From positions 372,001 to 436,000 of the forward strand of contig NZ_BAAAWE010000001.1 of the NCBI RefSeq assembly GCF_039534915.1: DNA of 64,000 bases, read 5' to 3'. Below, piece by piece: positions 39,840-48,205 of the stretch (position 1 is its first letter; every line of letters begins with the position of its first letter). Under the pieces are notes generated by a model that saw only the letters and a list, made by a program, of their open reading frames with translations, was not told where the DNA came from and made no database searches. The stretch comes from Streptomyces roseofulvus (GTDB taxonomy: Bacteria; Actinomycetota; Actinomycetes; Streptomycetales; Streptomycetaceae). The position numbers and the translations under genes are program-made.

Positions 39840-41518
39840 CAAGGCGCGTGCTCTACCTCTACTTCGTCCTCCTGGTCAGCAGCCTCGTCCTGCTGATCGC
39901 GGGCATCGTGGAACAGCGCAGGCACTACGCCGCCCTCCACGTCATCCCCGCCCGGGTCCTGGTCAACGGCATCCGGGGCAAGTCCTCCATCACCCGCCTG
40001 TGTGCGGGCGCCCTGCGCGGCGGCGGGCTCGTCACGGTCGCCAAGACCACGGGCACGGCCGCGCGGTTCATCCATCCCGACGCGACCGAGGAGCCGGTCT
40101 ACCGGAAGTTCGGCATCGCGAACGTGGTGGAGCAGATCGGCATCGTGCGGCGGGCCGCCGCCTACCGGCCGCACGCGCTCGTCATCGAGTGCATGGCCGT
40201 GATGCCGGCGCTCCAGGAGGTCAACCAGAGCAAGCTGATCCGCTCCACCATCGGCGTCCTGTGCAACGTCCGCGAGGACCACCTGGCCGAGATGGGCCCC
40301 ACCCTGGACGACGTGGCCCGCTCGCTGTGCCGCTCGATGCCGGAGAACGGCATCTGCGTCACCGCCGAGAAGGAACGTTTCGCCATCCTGCAGGAGGAGG
40401 CCGACGCCCGGAACTGCCGACTCGTCTACGCCGACCCCGAGTCGGTCACCGACGCGGAGCTGCGGGGCTTCAGCTGGTTCACCTTCAAGGAGAACGTGGC
40501 GATCGCCCTCACGGTCGCCGAGCTGCTCGGCGTCGAACGGCAGGTCGCCCTCCAGGGCATGTACGACGCTCCGCCGGACCCCGGCGTCCTCTCCGTGGAG
40601 CGTTACGTGACGCCCGAGGGCAAGCGCCTCGCGTTCGCCAACGTCTTCGCGGCCAACGACCCCGAGTCGACGCTGATGAACGTCAACCAGCTGCTCGATC
40701 TCGGTGCCGTCGGCCGTCCGCTGAACGTCGTCGTCAACTGCCGGCCCGACCGCGTCGAGCGCAACGGGCAGATGGGCGAGATCATCCCCGACCTGAAGCC
40801 GGACAACGTCTTCGTCATCGGCCACCCCTCCAGGAGCGCCATCGACGCCATCCCCGCCGCCTGGCGGGACCGGGCGGTCGACCTGGGCGGCGAGCGCCGC
40901 CCGGCCGAGGAGTTCATGCCCGCCATGCTGGCCGCGATGCCCGACGGTTCCTCGCTCGTCGCCGTCGGCAACATCCACGGCCAGGGCGAGGAACTGCTCG
41001 AGTACCTGGCCGGGCTCCCGGCGGACGAATCCCCGGCCGCGCCGGCCCCGGTCGCCGCCGCCCCGGAGGCCCCGGACGGCCGGGCGGACGCGGAGCCGCA
41101 CGAGACGTCCCAGACCCTCCGGATCCCGCGCCTCCGGATCCCGGCACGGAGCGGTGACGCCCGCCCGGTGGCGGAACCCGTCCCCGACGCCCGCCCGGTG
41201 GCGGAACCCGTCCCCGACGCACGCCCGAGACCGGCACGCGCTGCCGCTCCGTACCCGGCGGCTGAGCCCGGCGGCGCGCACGCGGCCGCGGGACCCTCCT
41301 TCGACACGTACCCGGCAGCGGGACCCGGCTCCGACGCGCACGCGCAGCGGGCGCAGAGCCCGGCGCCGGGCTGGTCCCGTGACGCCGAGCGGGCGTGGCC
41401 CGGCTCGGCGGCGGGGCGGCGCGACGGGCTGCCCGGGCGGCCCGAGGACCCCGCCGCGTCGTTCGGCTGGTTCGACACCCCCGACGACGGCGACGAGCGG
41501 CCGCCGGCCCGCTCCTGA
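39836..41518 (+). CDS. pgsB: Poly-gamma-glutamate synthase PgsB/CapB-like ligase
   Basis: A 560-residue amide ligase. A membrane helix (residues about 7-24) precedes the ATP-binding motif VNGIRGKSSITRL (44-56) and the Mur-ligase-like core with VIECMAVMPALQEVNQSKLIRST and LCNVREDHLAEMG, hallmark features of PgsB. PgsB joins glutamates by gamma-amide bonds using ATP. It has an added Pro/Ala-rich tail of about 165 residues after residue 395 that contains a 10-residue tandem repeat, unlike the short Bacillus protein (about 393 residues). GTG start overlaps the previous stop. Confidence 0.9.
   Translation: MTRRVLYLYFVLLVSSLVLLIAGIVEQRRHYAALHVIPARVLVNGIRGKSSITRLCAGALRGGGLVTVAKTTGTAARFIHPDATEEPVYRKFGIANVVEQIGIVRRAAAYRPHALVIECMAVMPALQEVNQSKLIRSTIGVLCNVREDHLAEMGPTLDDVARSLCRSMPENGICVTAEKERFAILQEEADARNCRLVYADPESVTDAELRGFSWFTFKENVAIALTVAELLGVERQVALQGMYDAPPDPGVLSVERYVTPEGKRLAFANVFAANDPESTLMNVNQLLDLGAVGRPLNVVVNCRPDRVERNGQMGEIIPDLKPDNVFVIGHPSRSAIDAIPAAWRDRAVDLGGERRPAEEFMPAMLAAMPDGSSLVAVGNIHGQGEELLEYLAGLPADESPAAPAPVAAAPEAPDGRADAEPHETSQTLRIPRLRIPARSGDARPVAEPVPDARPVAEPVPDARPRPARAAAPYPAAEPGGAHAAAGPSFDTYPAAGPGSDAHAQRAQSPAPGWSRDAERAWPGSAAGRRDGLPGRPEDPAASFGWFDTPDDGDERPPARS
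41161..41220 (+). repeat. Exact 30-bp tandem repeat in the pgsB tail
   Basis: Two exact 30-bp copies (41161-41190 and 41191-41220) encode RPVAEPVPDA twice. The repeat lies in the low-complexity C-terminal tail of PgsB and may vary in copy number between strains. Confidence 0.85.
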
Positions 41519-41576
41519 ACCGCCCGCCGCTTCCCACCCACCCGCCTCCTCCCCGTACACGCGCCCGGAGCCCCCG

Positions 41577-42059
41577 TTGACCACCGCCGCACTGACCCCC
41601 GAGATGGCCGCCCTCGGCATCGCCATCGGGCTGCTCTTCTCCCTGTTGTGCTACCTCACCACCAACCTCTCCCCCGGCGGCATGATCACCCCGGGCTGGC
41701 TGGCCCTGACCCTCATCGAGGACCTGCAGCGCGCGGCCATGGTCGTCGGCGTCACGGCCCTCACCTACGCGGGCACCCGGCTCATGCAGCGGCTGGTGAT
41801 CCTGTACGGCAAGCGCCTCTTCGCCGCGGTGGTGCTGCTGGGCGTCCTGCTCCAGGCCACCGTGATGATCGTCCTGTCGATCGAGTTCCCGCTCATGTAC
41901 GGCAACCAGACCCTGGGCTTCATCGTCCCCGGCCTCATCGCCTACCAGCTGGTCCGCCAGCCGAAGGGTCCGACCCTGCTGGCCACCGCCACCGTCTCGC
42001 TGACGGCCTACATCGTCATCGCCGCCGGCCTGCTGCTCGGCGTCATGCCCGCGGTCTGA
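41577..42059 (+). CDS. pgsC: Poly-gamma-glutamate biosynthesis membrane protein PgsC/CapC
   Basis: A 160-residue membrane protein that fits PgsC: it opens with MAALGIAIGLLFSLLCYLTTNLSPGGMITPGWLAL (the SPGGMITPG motif of CapC), then about four helices and LIAYQLVRQPKGPTLLATATVS. PgsC works with PgsB to make and extrude the polymer. The TTG at 41577 is chosen from GGAG six bases upstream. It lies 58 bp after pgsB. Confidence 0.88.
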   Translation: MTTAALTPEMAALGIAIGLLFSLLCYLTTNLSPGGMITPGWLALTLIEDLQRAAMVVGVTALTYAGTRLMQRLVILYGKRLFAAVVLLGVLLQATVMIVLSIEFPLMYGNQTLGFIVPGLIAYQLVRQPKGPTLLATATVSLTAYIVIAAGLLLGVMPAV

Positions 42060-42087
42060 GCCCCGCCCGAGAATCAGAGGAAGAACC

Positions 42088-43170
42088 ATGCCAGGGAAGA
42101 AGAAGTCCCGTCCGGTCCTCTCGGGCCTCGTCGTGCTCGGGCTCGTCGCCGCCTCGGGGTACCTCACCCTCGAACTGCGCGCCCAGGAGGAGCGGGGCGT
42201 CACCGAGGTCCGTGACGTGGGGGTCCTGGACGGCACCCGGGCCAAGACCGCCGGCGCGGCCGCGAACCCGTCCGAGCAGCGGTGGTCGCGGCTGGAGAAC
42301 CCGGCGCGCAGCGTGCTCCGCGGTGCCGACGGCCAGGTCAAGGCGGTGCTGACGGACGGCGCCCGCACGGCCACGCTCAAGGGCCCGGCGCGCACCTTCG
42401 CCGAACCGGCCTCGACCTCGTCCAAGGTCTCCACGACCGACTGGGTGCGCCTCCTGCCGAAGCGCTGGACCAAGGACGCCCAGGACTCGACGTGGTTCAA
42501 GGAGTGGTACGCCGAGTACGCGACCAGCCGGGAGGACGACGTCTTCGCCTTCGCCTTCCAGTACGTCGCGGGCGCGGCGCCGCGCAAGGACGCGCAGGGC
42601 CTGGTCGTCGCGGGCGACGCGAACTTCGGCCCGCTGAACACCTCCGGCGCGGAGGGCGGCGACCTGCGCCTCGAACAGTCCGACTTCTACGACTTCCTGG
42701 GCACCCCGTACCCGTTCCGCGACGGCGCCGTCGGCACGCCCGAGGCCCTCCGCGCCCGGTCCCTGGACTGTTCCGGTTACATCCGGATGGTGATGGGCTA
42801 CCGCGCCCGGTACCCGCTGATGTCCTCGGACACGTCCGGCGACGGCCTGCCCCGTACCGCGAACGGCATGGCGCGCTCCGGCGAGGGGACCGACGTCCTG
42901 CCCCTCACCGGCATCGCGGCGAAGGACCGCCCGTCCGCGATCGACCAGCTCCAGCCGGGCGACCTCGTCTTCTTCAAGCTGGACACCCGGACCGGGCAGC
43001 GCCTCGACCACGTGGGCATGGTCCTCGGCCACGACACCGAGGGGCACCTGATCTTCGTGTCGAGCCGGGAGGAGGTCAACGGTCCCACCATCGGCGACAT
43101 CGGCGGAGTCTCCCGCCTGGACGGCAACGGCTACTACGCCAAGACCCTCCGCAGCGCCAAGCGCCTCTGA
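42088..43170 (+). CDS. NlpC/P60 family peptidase, pgs operon
   Basis: A 360-residue protein with one N-terminal membrane helix (LSGLVVLGLVAASGYLTL) and a C-terminal NlpC/P60 domain. The nucleophile is Cys228 in LDCSGYIRMVMGY, and the histidine is His308 in LDHVGMVLG; LQPGDLVFFKLDTRTG precedes it. In Bacillus an NlpC/P60 enzyme, PgdS, cuts poly-gamma-glutamate, so this is a candidate polymer hydrolase or release factor; it might instead act on wall peptides. It ends the operon, 28 bp after pgsC. Confidence 0.85.
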   Translation: MPGKKKSRPVLSGLVVLGLVAASGYLTLELRAQEERGVTEVRDVGVLDGTRAKTAGAAANPSEQRWSRLENPARSVLRGADGQVKAVLTDGARTATLKGPARTFAEPASTSSKVSTTDWVRLLPKRWTKDAQDSTWFKEWYAEYATSREDDVFAFAFQYVAGAAPRKDAQGLVVAGDANFGPLNTSGAEGGDLRLEQSDFYDFLGTPYPFRDGAVGTPEALRARSLDCSGYIRMVMGYRARYPLMSSDTSGDGLPRTANGMARSGEGTDVLPLTGIAAKDRPSAIDQLQPGDLVFFKLDTRTGQRLDHVGMVLGHDTEGHLIFVSSREEVNGPTIGDIGGVSRLDGNGYYAKTLRSAKRL

Positions 43171-43240
43171 ACCGCCGCGGTCTTCCGCCGGCAGCGGAAC
43201 GCGGGCCGGACGGGCCGGATGATCACTACTGTCCAGGCCC

Positions 43241-43966
43241 ATGACGACAGTGACCACGCGCACGATCGAGTACGCGGCCGACGGCCGGACGATGTTAGGG
43301 CACCTCGCACTTCCGGCCGGTGTGGACCGCCGGCCCGCGGTCCTGGTCGGGCCGGAGGGCGTGGGGCTCAGCGACGTCGAGCGCCACCGGGCCGAGGCGC
43401 TCGCCGAGCTGGGATACGTGGCGCTGGCCTTCGACCTCCACGGCGGGCGCTATCTGGGCGACCCCGAGGAGATGCTGGCCCGTTGCCTGCCGCTGCTCGC
43501 CGACCCCGACCGGATGCGGGGCATCGGACACGCGGCGCTGGACGTGCTCCGCGCCGAGCGGCGGACCGACCCCGACCGGATCGCCGCCGTCGGCTACGGC
43601 ACCGGGGGCGCCATCGCGCTGGAACTCGGCCGCGACGGCGTCGACCTGCGCGCGATCGCGACCGTCAACGGCCTGACCACGGGCCGACCTGGCGAGGCGG
43701 CGCGCATTCACTGCCCGGTGTGGGCCGGAGTCGGGTCGGAGGACCCGATCATGTCACGCGCGCAACGGGACGCGTTCACCGCCGAGATGGAAGCCGCGGG
43801 CGTCGACTGGCGCCTCGTGGTCTACGGCGGCGCCCTGCACGCCTTCCACCACCCGCCGGTCGACCACACCACGCGCCCCGGAGTCGGCTACCACCCCCAG
43901 CACGCGCGGCGCGCGTGGCGGGACGTCGTCGACCTGCTCGGGGAGTGCCTGCCCGTCACGGAGTGA
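43241..43966 (+). CDS. Dienelactone hydrolase family protein lacking the nucleophile
   Basis: A 241-residue alpha/beta hydrolase of the DLH type (RRPAVLVGPEGVGLSDVERHRAEALAELGYVAL, then FDLHGG). The nucleophile motif, normally GxCxGG or GxSxGG, reads GYGTGG here, so Gly120 stands where Cys or Ser should. The acid (SEDPIM) and His (HAFHHP) regions remain. It may be non-catalytic or use another nucleophile. Codon 19 (43295-43297) is TTA, so bldA may control translation. Divergent or alone; no clear partner. Confidence 0.8.
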   Translation: MTTVTTRTIEYAADGRTMLGHLALPAGVDRRPAVLVGPEGVGLSDVERHRAEALAELGYVALAFDLHGGRYLGDPEEMLARCLPLLADPDRMRGIGHAALDVLRAERRTDPDRIAAVGYGTGGAIALELGRDGVDLRAIATVNGLTTGRPGEAARIHCPVWAGVGSEDPIMSRAQRDAFTAEMEAAGVDWRLVVYGGALHAFHHPPVDHTTRPGVGYHPQHARRAWRDVVDLLGECLPVTE

Positions 43967-44059
43967 TCCGGTCACCGAACTGCCGTTCCTCCCCCGGCGT
44001 CCGGATTACCCTTGCCACGACCACGAGCATGTCCACGATCGAACGAGGGGGGTGCGCCC

Positions 44060-44434
44060 ATGCCGTACGAGGTCGGCGCGCAGGTGAGGCTCGTCAGGGA
44101 TGTCCAGGTCGGCGGGAGCGGCACCGCGGGGAGGACCGGCTCCCCCGGTCCGCTGTTCCTCGCGGAGGGGCTGCGGGGCGTCGTCACGGGCTCGGCGCCG
44201 AGGGAAGCGGGCGGGAGGAGGGCCCAGGACGCGCTCGCCGAGTTCGACCGGCGCGTCGGCGGCCAGCGGTTCGACGCCCACGCGGCAGGGCTGTTGGGGA
44301 ACCTGCGGGACCAGATCCTCCGGCAGGGAGCGGTCGACTCCGGAGGCGCCGGGGCCGGGACCGGCTACCAGGTGCGCTTCGAGAACGGGTTCGTGCTCCA
44401 CGGTCTCGCAGAGGACCTCCTGGCCCGCGCCTGA
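44060..44434 (+). CDS. Hypothetical protein
   Basis: A 124-residue protein: MPYEVGAQVRLVRDVQV, then a Gly-rich turn, LRGVVTGSAPR and GTGYQVRFENGFVLHGLAEDLL, which looks like a small beta-barrel (KOW- or SH3-like) ending. No signal peptide. I do not recognise a family. GAGGGGGG lies upstream, and codon pattern fits. It is followed by a strong terminator. Confidence 0.65.
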   Translation: MPYEVGAQVRLVRDVQVGGSGTAGRTGSPGPLFLAEGLRGVVTGSAPREAGGRRAQDALAEFDRRVGGQRFDAHAAGLLGNLRDQILRQGAVDSGGAGAGTGYQVRFENGFVLHGLAEDLLARA

Positions 44435-44448
44435 CGGCGTACAAATCG

Positions 44449-44479
44449 CCGAACCTCCCTCCGTCGGAGGGAGGTTCGG
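44449..44479. terminator. Strong hairpin terminator
   Basis: CCGAACCTCCCTCCG (44449-44463) and CGGAGGGAGGTTCGG (44465-44479) form a perfect 15-bp inverted repeat with only one unpaired central base. It lies between the hypothetical gene (plus) and the convergent gene at 44511, so it can end both. Confidence 0.85.
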
Positions 44480-44510
44480 TCGCGCGGGGTCGGTGACGTC
44501 CCCGCTCGGG

Positions 44511-45281
44511 TCAGGCCGGGTAGACGAGCGAGCCCAGCGGCGGGCAGGGCAGGAGCGTGGTCCCGGCGCCGGGGCGTTCGACGAAGGCCCGCGCCTCGGC
44601 GGCGCGTCGGCGGCGGTCGTCCAGGTCGTCCGCGTACCAGGCGTCCTGCCGGGCACGGGTGTAGTCCCACGCGTCGTCGATGAGACTGAGGCTGGTGTTG
44701 CCGGCGCTGCGCTCGAACTCCGCCTTGACGGCGGCCTGTCGGAGGGCGGTCTGGAGCGCGGCGAGTTCGATACGGGTGCCCAGGACGCCGGGGGTGTCCG
44801 GTTCGCGGGTCGGCATGGGCGCCTGCGGGAGGAGCGACACCCCGGTGTCGAGGCGGCCGAGGTTGTGGACGCTCGCGTCCTGGGCCTCTCGCGCCATGGT
44901 GTGCATCTCCCGGTGCAGCCAGAAGAACTCGTCGAGGTCGGCCTGGGTGACCCGGATCCGCTGGTACAGGGCCTGGAAGCGCGGGTCGTGGTGCAGCGGC
45001 CGCATGGGGGCGGCGTGGAGCCCGACGCAGTCGTTGAAACCGGCGGACACGGCGGCGTCGAGGTGGTGCAGGGCCTGCTCCGTCCGACCGTACGCGAGGG
45101 CCACCGCGCCGAGGTTCGTGTGGCCCGGGAGGGCGAGCCAGGCGCCGTCGGGGCCGAGCGACGCGGCTCGGGCGATGATGTCGTGGAGTCCCGCGGTGAC
45201 CGCCGGGGTGGGGCCTTGGGTCAGCAGCTCGACCAGCACGTCGTGAGCACGGTCGATCAGTGAGTGGACGGTGTCGGCCAT
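44511..45281 (-). CDS. Hypothetical protein, helical
   Basis: A 256-residue mostly helical protein: AHDVLVELLTQGPTPAVTAG, LGPDGAWLALPGHTNLGAVALAYGRTEQALHHLDAAVSAG (TPR-like), then DPRFQALYQRIRVTQADLDEFFWLH. There is no signal or catalytic motif and I know no family; the TPR-like helix pairs suggest protein binding. GAGGAG is before the ATG. It is convergent with the terminated gene upstream and divergent from the next hypothetical gene. Confidence 0.65.
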   Translation of the reverse strand: MADTVHSLIDRAHDVLVELLTQGPTPAVTAGLHDIIARAASLGPDGAWLALPGHTNLGAVALAYGRTEQALHHLDAAVSAGFNDCVGLHAAPMRPLHHDPRFQALYQRIRVTQADLDEFFWLHREMHTMAREAQDASVHNLGRLDTGVSLLPQAPMPTREPDTPGVLGTRIELAALQTALRQAAVKAEFERSAGNTSLSLIDDAWDYTRARQDAWYADDLDDRRRRAAEARAFVERPGAGTTLLPCPPLGSLVYPA

Positions 45282-45516
45282 GGATCTCCTCGGACGTCGG
45301 TCGGTGGTGACGAGCGGGGGACGGGTGCGTCCCGCGCTCCCCTGGGGGATGACGGGCGGCCGGGGCAGGTGGTTCCTGACGGCCGGTCGACACTGAAGTC
45401 CGCTGCACCGTAGGGGAGTTGCCGGACCACCGCAGTCTTGCGCATATCCGAGAATCGTTCAACAATCCTGCACAGCACTCCAAGGGGCGAATCCGTCGTG
45501 AAACAGGAGCGTGCCG

Positions 45517-46374
45517 ATGCGCTGGTGGAGACGCAGCACTCCCGATCCGTCCGCGGTCGCCGACGGCCTGCGCGATCGCGCCGACCATCTGGCCCTCACG
45601 CGGCCCGAGACGCCCGAGGCCCTGGCGGCCGCCCGCGACGCCGCCGCGGCGGCCGCCGAGCTCGTGCGGACCGTCGGCGATCTCGCCGGCCGGCGGCGGC
45701 TCGCCCGGGCGCTGTGGCGCGAGACGTCCGCGCTGCTGCTCTGCGGACGGGGCCACGAGACGGAGGGGCCGGCCCGGCGCTGCTGGGAGACGTGCACCCT
45801 GCTGCTGACCGCGCGTGGCCTGGGGGACGCGGCTCAGGACGACGAGCTGACCGGGGAGGTGGTGGGCTACCTGGGGGTGCTCACCGCCGCCTGCCACGCG
45901 TACGGACGTCCCGAGGACGTGCCGCGGCTGCTGGCGGCCGGCGAGGCGGCGGTGGCACGGAGCGCGGGGCCGCGTACCGAGCAGGCCCGCGCCCGGCTCG
46001 ACGTCTTCCCGCTCGCCCCCGCGGCCGACGCCTACGCCGCGGCGCGGATCGCGGGGCAGTGGCCCCTGGTCGCCCTGGAGACGACGCGGGCGGTCGTCGT
46101 CGGCAAGCGGGCCGCCGAGACGCTCCGGCGGCACGCGCACGAGGGGCCGACCGAGGTGGTGGAGTTCGCCCGCGCGCTGCAGCTGGTGAGCCGGCTGCTG
46201 TGCGTCTCGGACCGGATCGAGGAGTCGGCGTCCGCGCTCGACGAGGCGATCACGGCGATGTCGGGATGGGCCCGGCGCGGGCCCTCTCTCGCCGCCTTCC
46301 TCCAGGGCCTGCGCGCCGAACGCGCGGGCCTGGACGCCCTCCTGGCCCACCGCGCGCGTCGCGGTGGGGCGTAG
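45517..46374 (+). CDS. Hypothetical TPR-like protein
   Basis: A 285-residue alpha-helical protein with repeated helix pairs such as RPETPEALAAARDAAAAAAELV, GDLAGRRRLARALWRETSALLL and VEFARALQLVSRLLCVSDRIEESASALDEAI, close to the TPR layout in Streptomyces signalling proteins. No HTH or enzyme motif. The ATG at 45517 follows AGGAG; the GTG at 45511 is unlikely. It faces the gene at 44511 divergently. Function unknown. Confidence 0.65.
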   Translation: MRWWRRSTPDPSAVADGLRDRADHLALTRPETPEALAAARDAAAAAAELVRTVGDLAGRRRLARALWRETSALLLCGRGHETEGPARRCWETCTLLLTARGLGDAAQDDELTGEVVGYLGVLTAACHAYGRPEDVPRLLAAGEAAVARSAGPRTEQARARLDVFPLAPAADAYAAARIAGQWPLVALETTRAVVVGKRAAETLRRHAHEGPTEVVEFARALQLVSRLLCVSDRIEESASALDEAITAMSGWARRGPSLAAFLQGLRAERAGLDALLAHRARRGGA

Positions 46375-46389
46375 GTCAGCCGCTGCGGA

Positions 46390-46451
46390 CCGCCCGCGCC
46401 GCCACCGGAACCGTGCTCGCCGCACGCGGGTGCGGGAGGGCGCGCGGGCGG
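46390..46451. terminator. Hairpin with a long loop at the end of the RiPP operon
   Basis: CCGCCCGCGC (46390-46399) and GCGCGGGCGG (46442-46451) form a 10-bp stem enclosing 42 bases that can pair further. It lies between the convergent gene end at 46374 and the last ABC gene's stop at 46460. Confidence 0.5.
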
Positions 46452-46459
46452 CCGCCGGG

Positions 46460-48205
46460 TCAGCGTCGGGCGAGGGTGCGGTGGAGGGCGCTGCCGGGGC
46501 GGGCGGTGAGCTCCTCCCAGGTGCCCTCCTCGGTGACGCGACCGGCTTCGAGGACGGCGATGCGGTCGGCGCGGCGGATGGTGGCGCGGCGGTGGGCGAT
46601 GACGACGGTGGTGCGGCCGGGGTGGTGGAGGGCCGCGGCGAGTTCGGCGTCGCCCGTGTTGTCGAGGTGGGCGGTGGACTCGTCCAGGATCAGGACGCGG
46701 GGCTGCGCGAGGAGGGCGCGGGCCAGGGCGATGCGGGCCCGCTGGCCGCCGGAGAGGGTGGCGCCGCGTTCGCCGATGACGGCGTCCATCGGGGCGATCC
46801 GGTCGACGCCGCAGCGGCGGGCGGTCTCCACGAGGAGGTCGTCGTCGGCGTCGGGGGCGGTGAGCCGCAGGTTCTCGGCGAGGGTGCCGTGGAAGAGGGG
46901 GGTCTCCTGGCCCACCAGGGCGACCGCCCGCCGGAGTTCGGCGTCGTCGACGTCGCGCAGGTCGACGGGGTCGCCGGTGGCGGGCAGGAGCTGGGCCGTG
47001 CCCTCGGCCGGGTCCCAGAAGCGGGCGAGGAGGTGGGCGCAGGTGGACTTGCCGGCGCCGGAGGCTCCGACGAGGGCGAGGGTCTGTCCGGCGGGGACGG
47101 TCAGGTCGACGCCGTCGAGGACGGCGGCGCCGCCGTAGTCGAAGTGCACCCGGTGCAGCCGGACGCCGAGGGGGCCCGGGGGCAGTGTGCGAGGGGCGGT
47201 GGGCGGCGGGGCGAGGGCGGGGGCCTTGACGGCCGCGCCGACGCGGGCGGCGGCGGCGCGCAGGGAGACCGCCTGGCTGAGGGAGCGGGCGGCTTCCGCG
47301 ACCGGGCCGAGGACGGCCAGGGCGAGGGCCATCGCCGCCGGGGCCCAGGCGCCGTGCAGGCGCCCGGAGGTGACGGAGTGGGCGGCGGTGGCCACCACGC
47401 CGAGGACGGCGGCCACGATGAGGAGGTCGCGGAGCGCGGCGGCGGCGGCTTCCGCGGTCGCCTCCGCGCGCTGGGCGTCGCCCAACCGGCGTCCGTGGTC
47501 GGCCAGCCGGCGGCGGCGGGCGGGGAGGGCGCCGAAGGCGAGCAGTTCGCGGAGTCCGTCGACGGTCTCCACGGTGTCGGCCGAGAGCGTGGCCAGGGCG
47601 GCCCGGGTGCGGGCGCCGTGTGCCGCGCGGCCGCGCGCCTGGGCGAACGGTGCCGCGGTGAGCAGGGCCGCGGTCGGCAGCACTGCGGCGAGCAGCCAGG
47701 GCTCCACGGCGGCGAGGACCACCGCGCCGCCGGTGAAGACGGTTCCGGCCGCGAGGAGTTGGGCGGTGGTGTGGGCGTAGAAGAACTCCAGCGCCTCCAC
47801 GTCGGCCATCGCGGTGGCGGCGAGGTCGCCGCTGCGCCGGCCGGCGACCCGGGCGGGCGCGCTGCGGGCGAGGCCGTCGAAGACCCGGACGCGGAGCGCG
47901 GCGAGGACCCGGTAGGCGAGGTCGTGGGAGAGGTCCATCTCGCGCCAGGTCATGAGGGTGCGGAGGAGGACGAGCGCGGCGAGGGCGGCGACGGTGCCGG
48001 TCGAGGGGGCCTCGGCCTCGATGACGGCCGTGCCGACCGCGTGGGCCGCCGACGTCAGGAGGGCGACGAGCGCGCCCTGTTCGAGGAGGGCGGCAGCGCA
48101 GGTGCGGGCGGTCATGGCCCGGTGTTCGGCCAGGGCGGGGAGCAGGGCGCGCAGGGCGCCCCGGTCGGGTGCGGTCGGGGTGGTGGGGCGGCTCTGGGTG
48201 GTCAT
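46460..48205 (-). CDS. ABC transporter ATP-binding/permease half-transporter (CydC/IrtB-like)
   Basis: A 581-residue type-IV ABC half-transporter. Membrane helices fill residues about 25-300, then an ATPase with Walker A LVGASGAGKST, signature LSGGQRARIALARALL and Walker B VLILDES. It overlaps the previous ABC gene by 4 bp, so the two likely form a heterodimer. It belongs to the CydDC/IrtAB/YbtPQ-like group, whose members export thiols or peptides, or import siderophores. In this operon it could export the modified peptide or help import the metal complex. Confidence 0.87.
   Translation of the reverse strand: MTTQSRPTTPTAPDRGALRALLPALAEHRAMTARTCAAALLEQGALVALLTSAAHAVGTAVIEAEAPSTGTVAALAALVLLRTLMTWREMDLSHDLAYRVLAALRVRVFDGLARSAPARVAGRRSGDLAATAMADVEALEFFYAHTTAQLLAAGTVFTGGAVVLAAVEPWLLAAVLPTAALLTAAPFAQARGRAAHGARTRAALATLSADTVETVDGLRELLAFGALPARRRRLADHGRRLGDAQRAEATAEAAAAALRDLLIVAAVLGVVATAAHSVTSGRLHGAWAPAAMALALAVLGPVAEAARSLSQAVSLRAAAARVGAAVKAPALAPPPTAPRTLPPGPLGVRLHRVHFDYGGAAVLDGVDLTVPAGQTLALVGASGAGKSTCAHLLARFWDPAEGTAQLLPATGDPVDLRDVDDAELRRAVALVGQETPLFHGTLAENLRLTAPDADDDLLVETARRCGVDRIAPMDAVIGERGATLSGGQRARIALARALLAQPRVLILDESTAHLDNTGDAELAAALHHPGRTTVVIAHRRATIRRADRIAVLEAGRVTEEGTWEELTARPGSALHRTLARR

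Noticed and set aside
36178..39842. Long minus-strand frames (452 and 834 residues) across capA and the HAMP gene
   Set aside because: Both are Arg/Val/Gly-rich complements of clear genes; the plus strand carries CapA and HAMP motifs.
41161..41220. CRISPR-like repeat
   Set aside because: The two copies are directly adjacent with no spacer and lie in frame inside pgsB.
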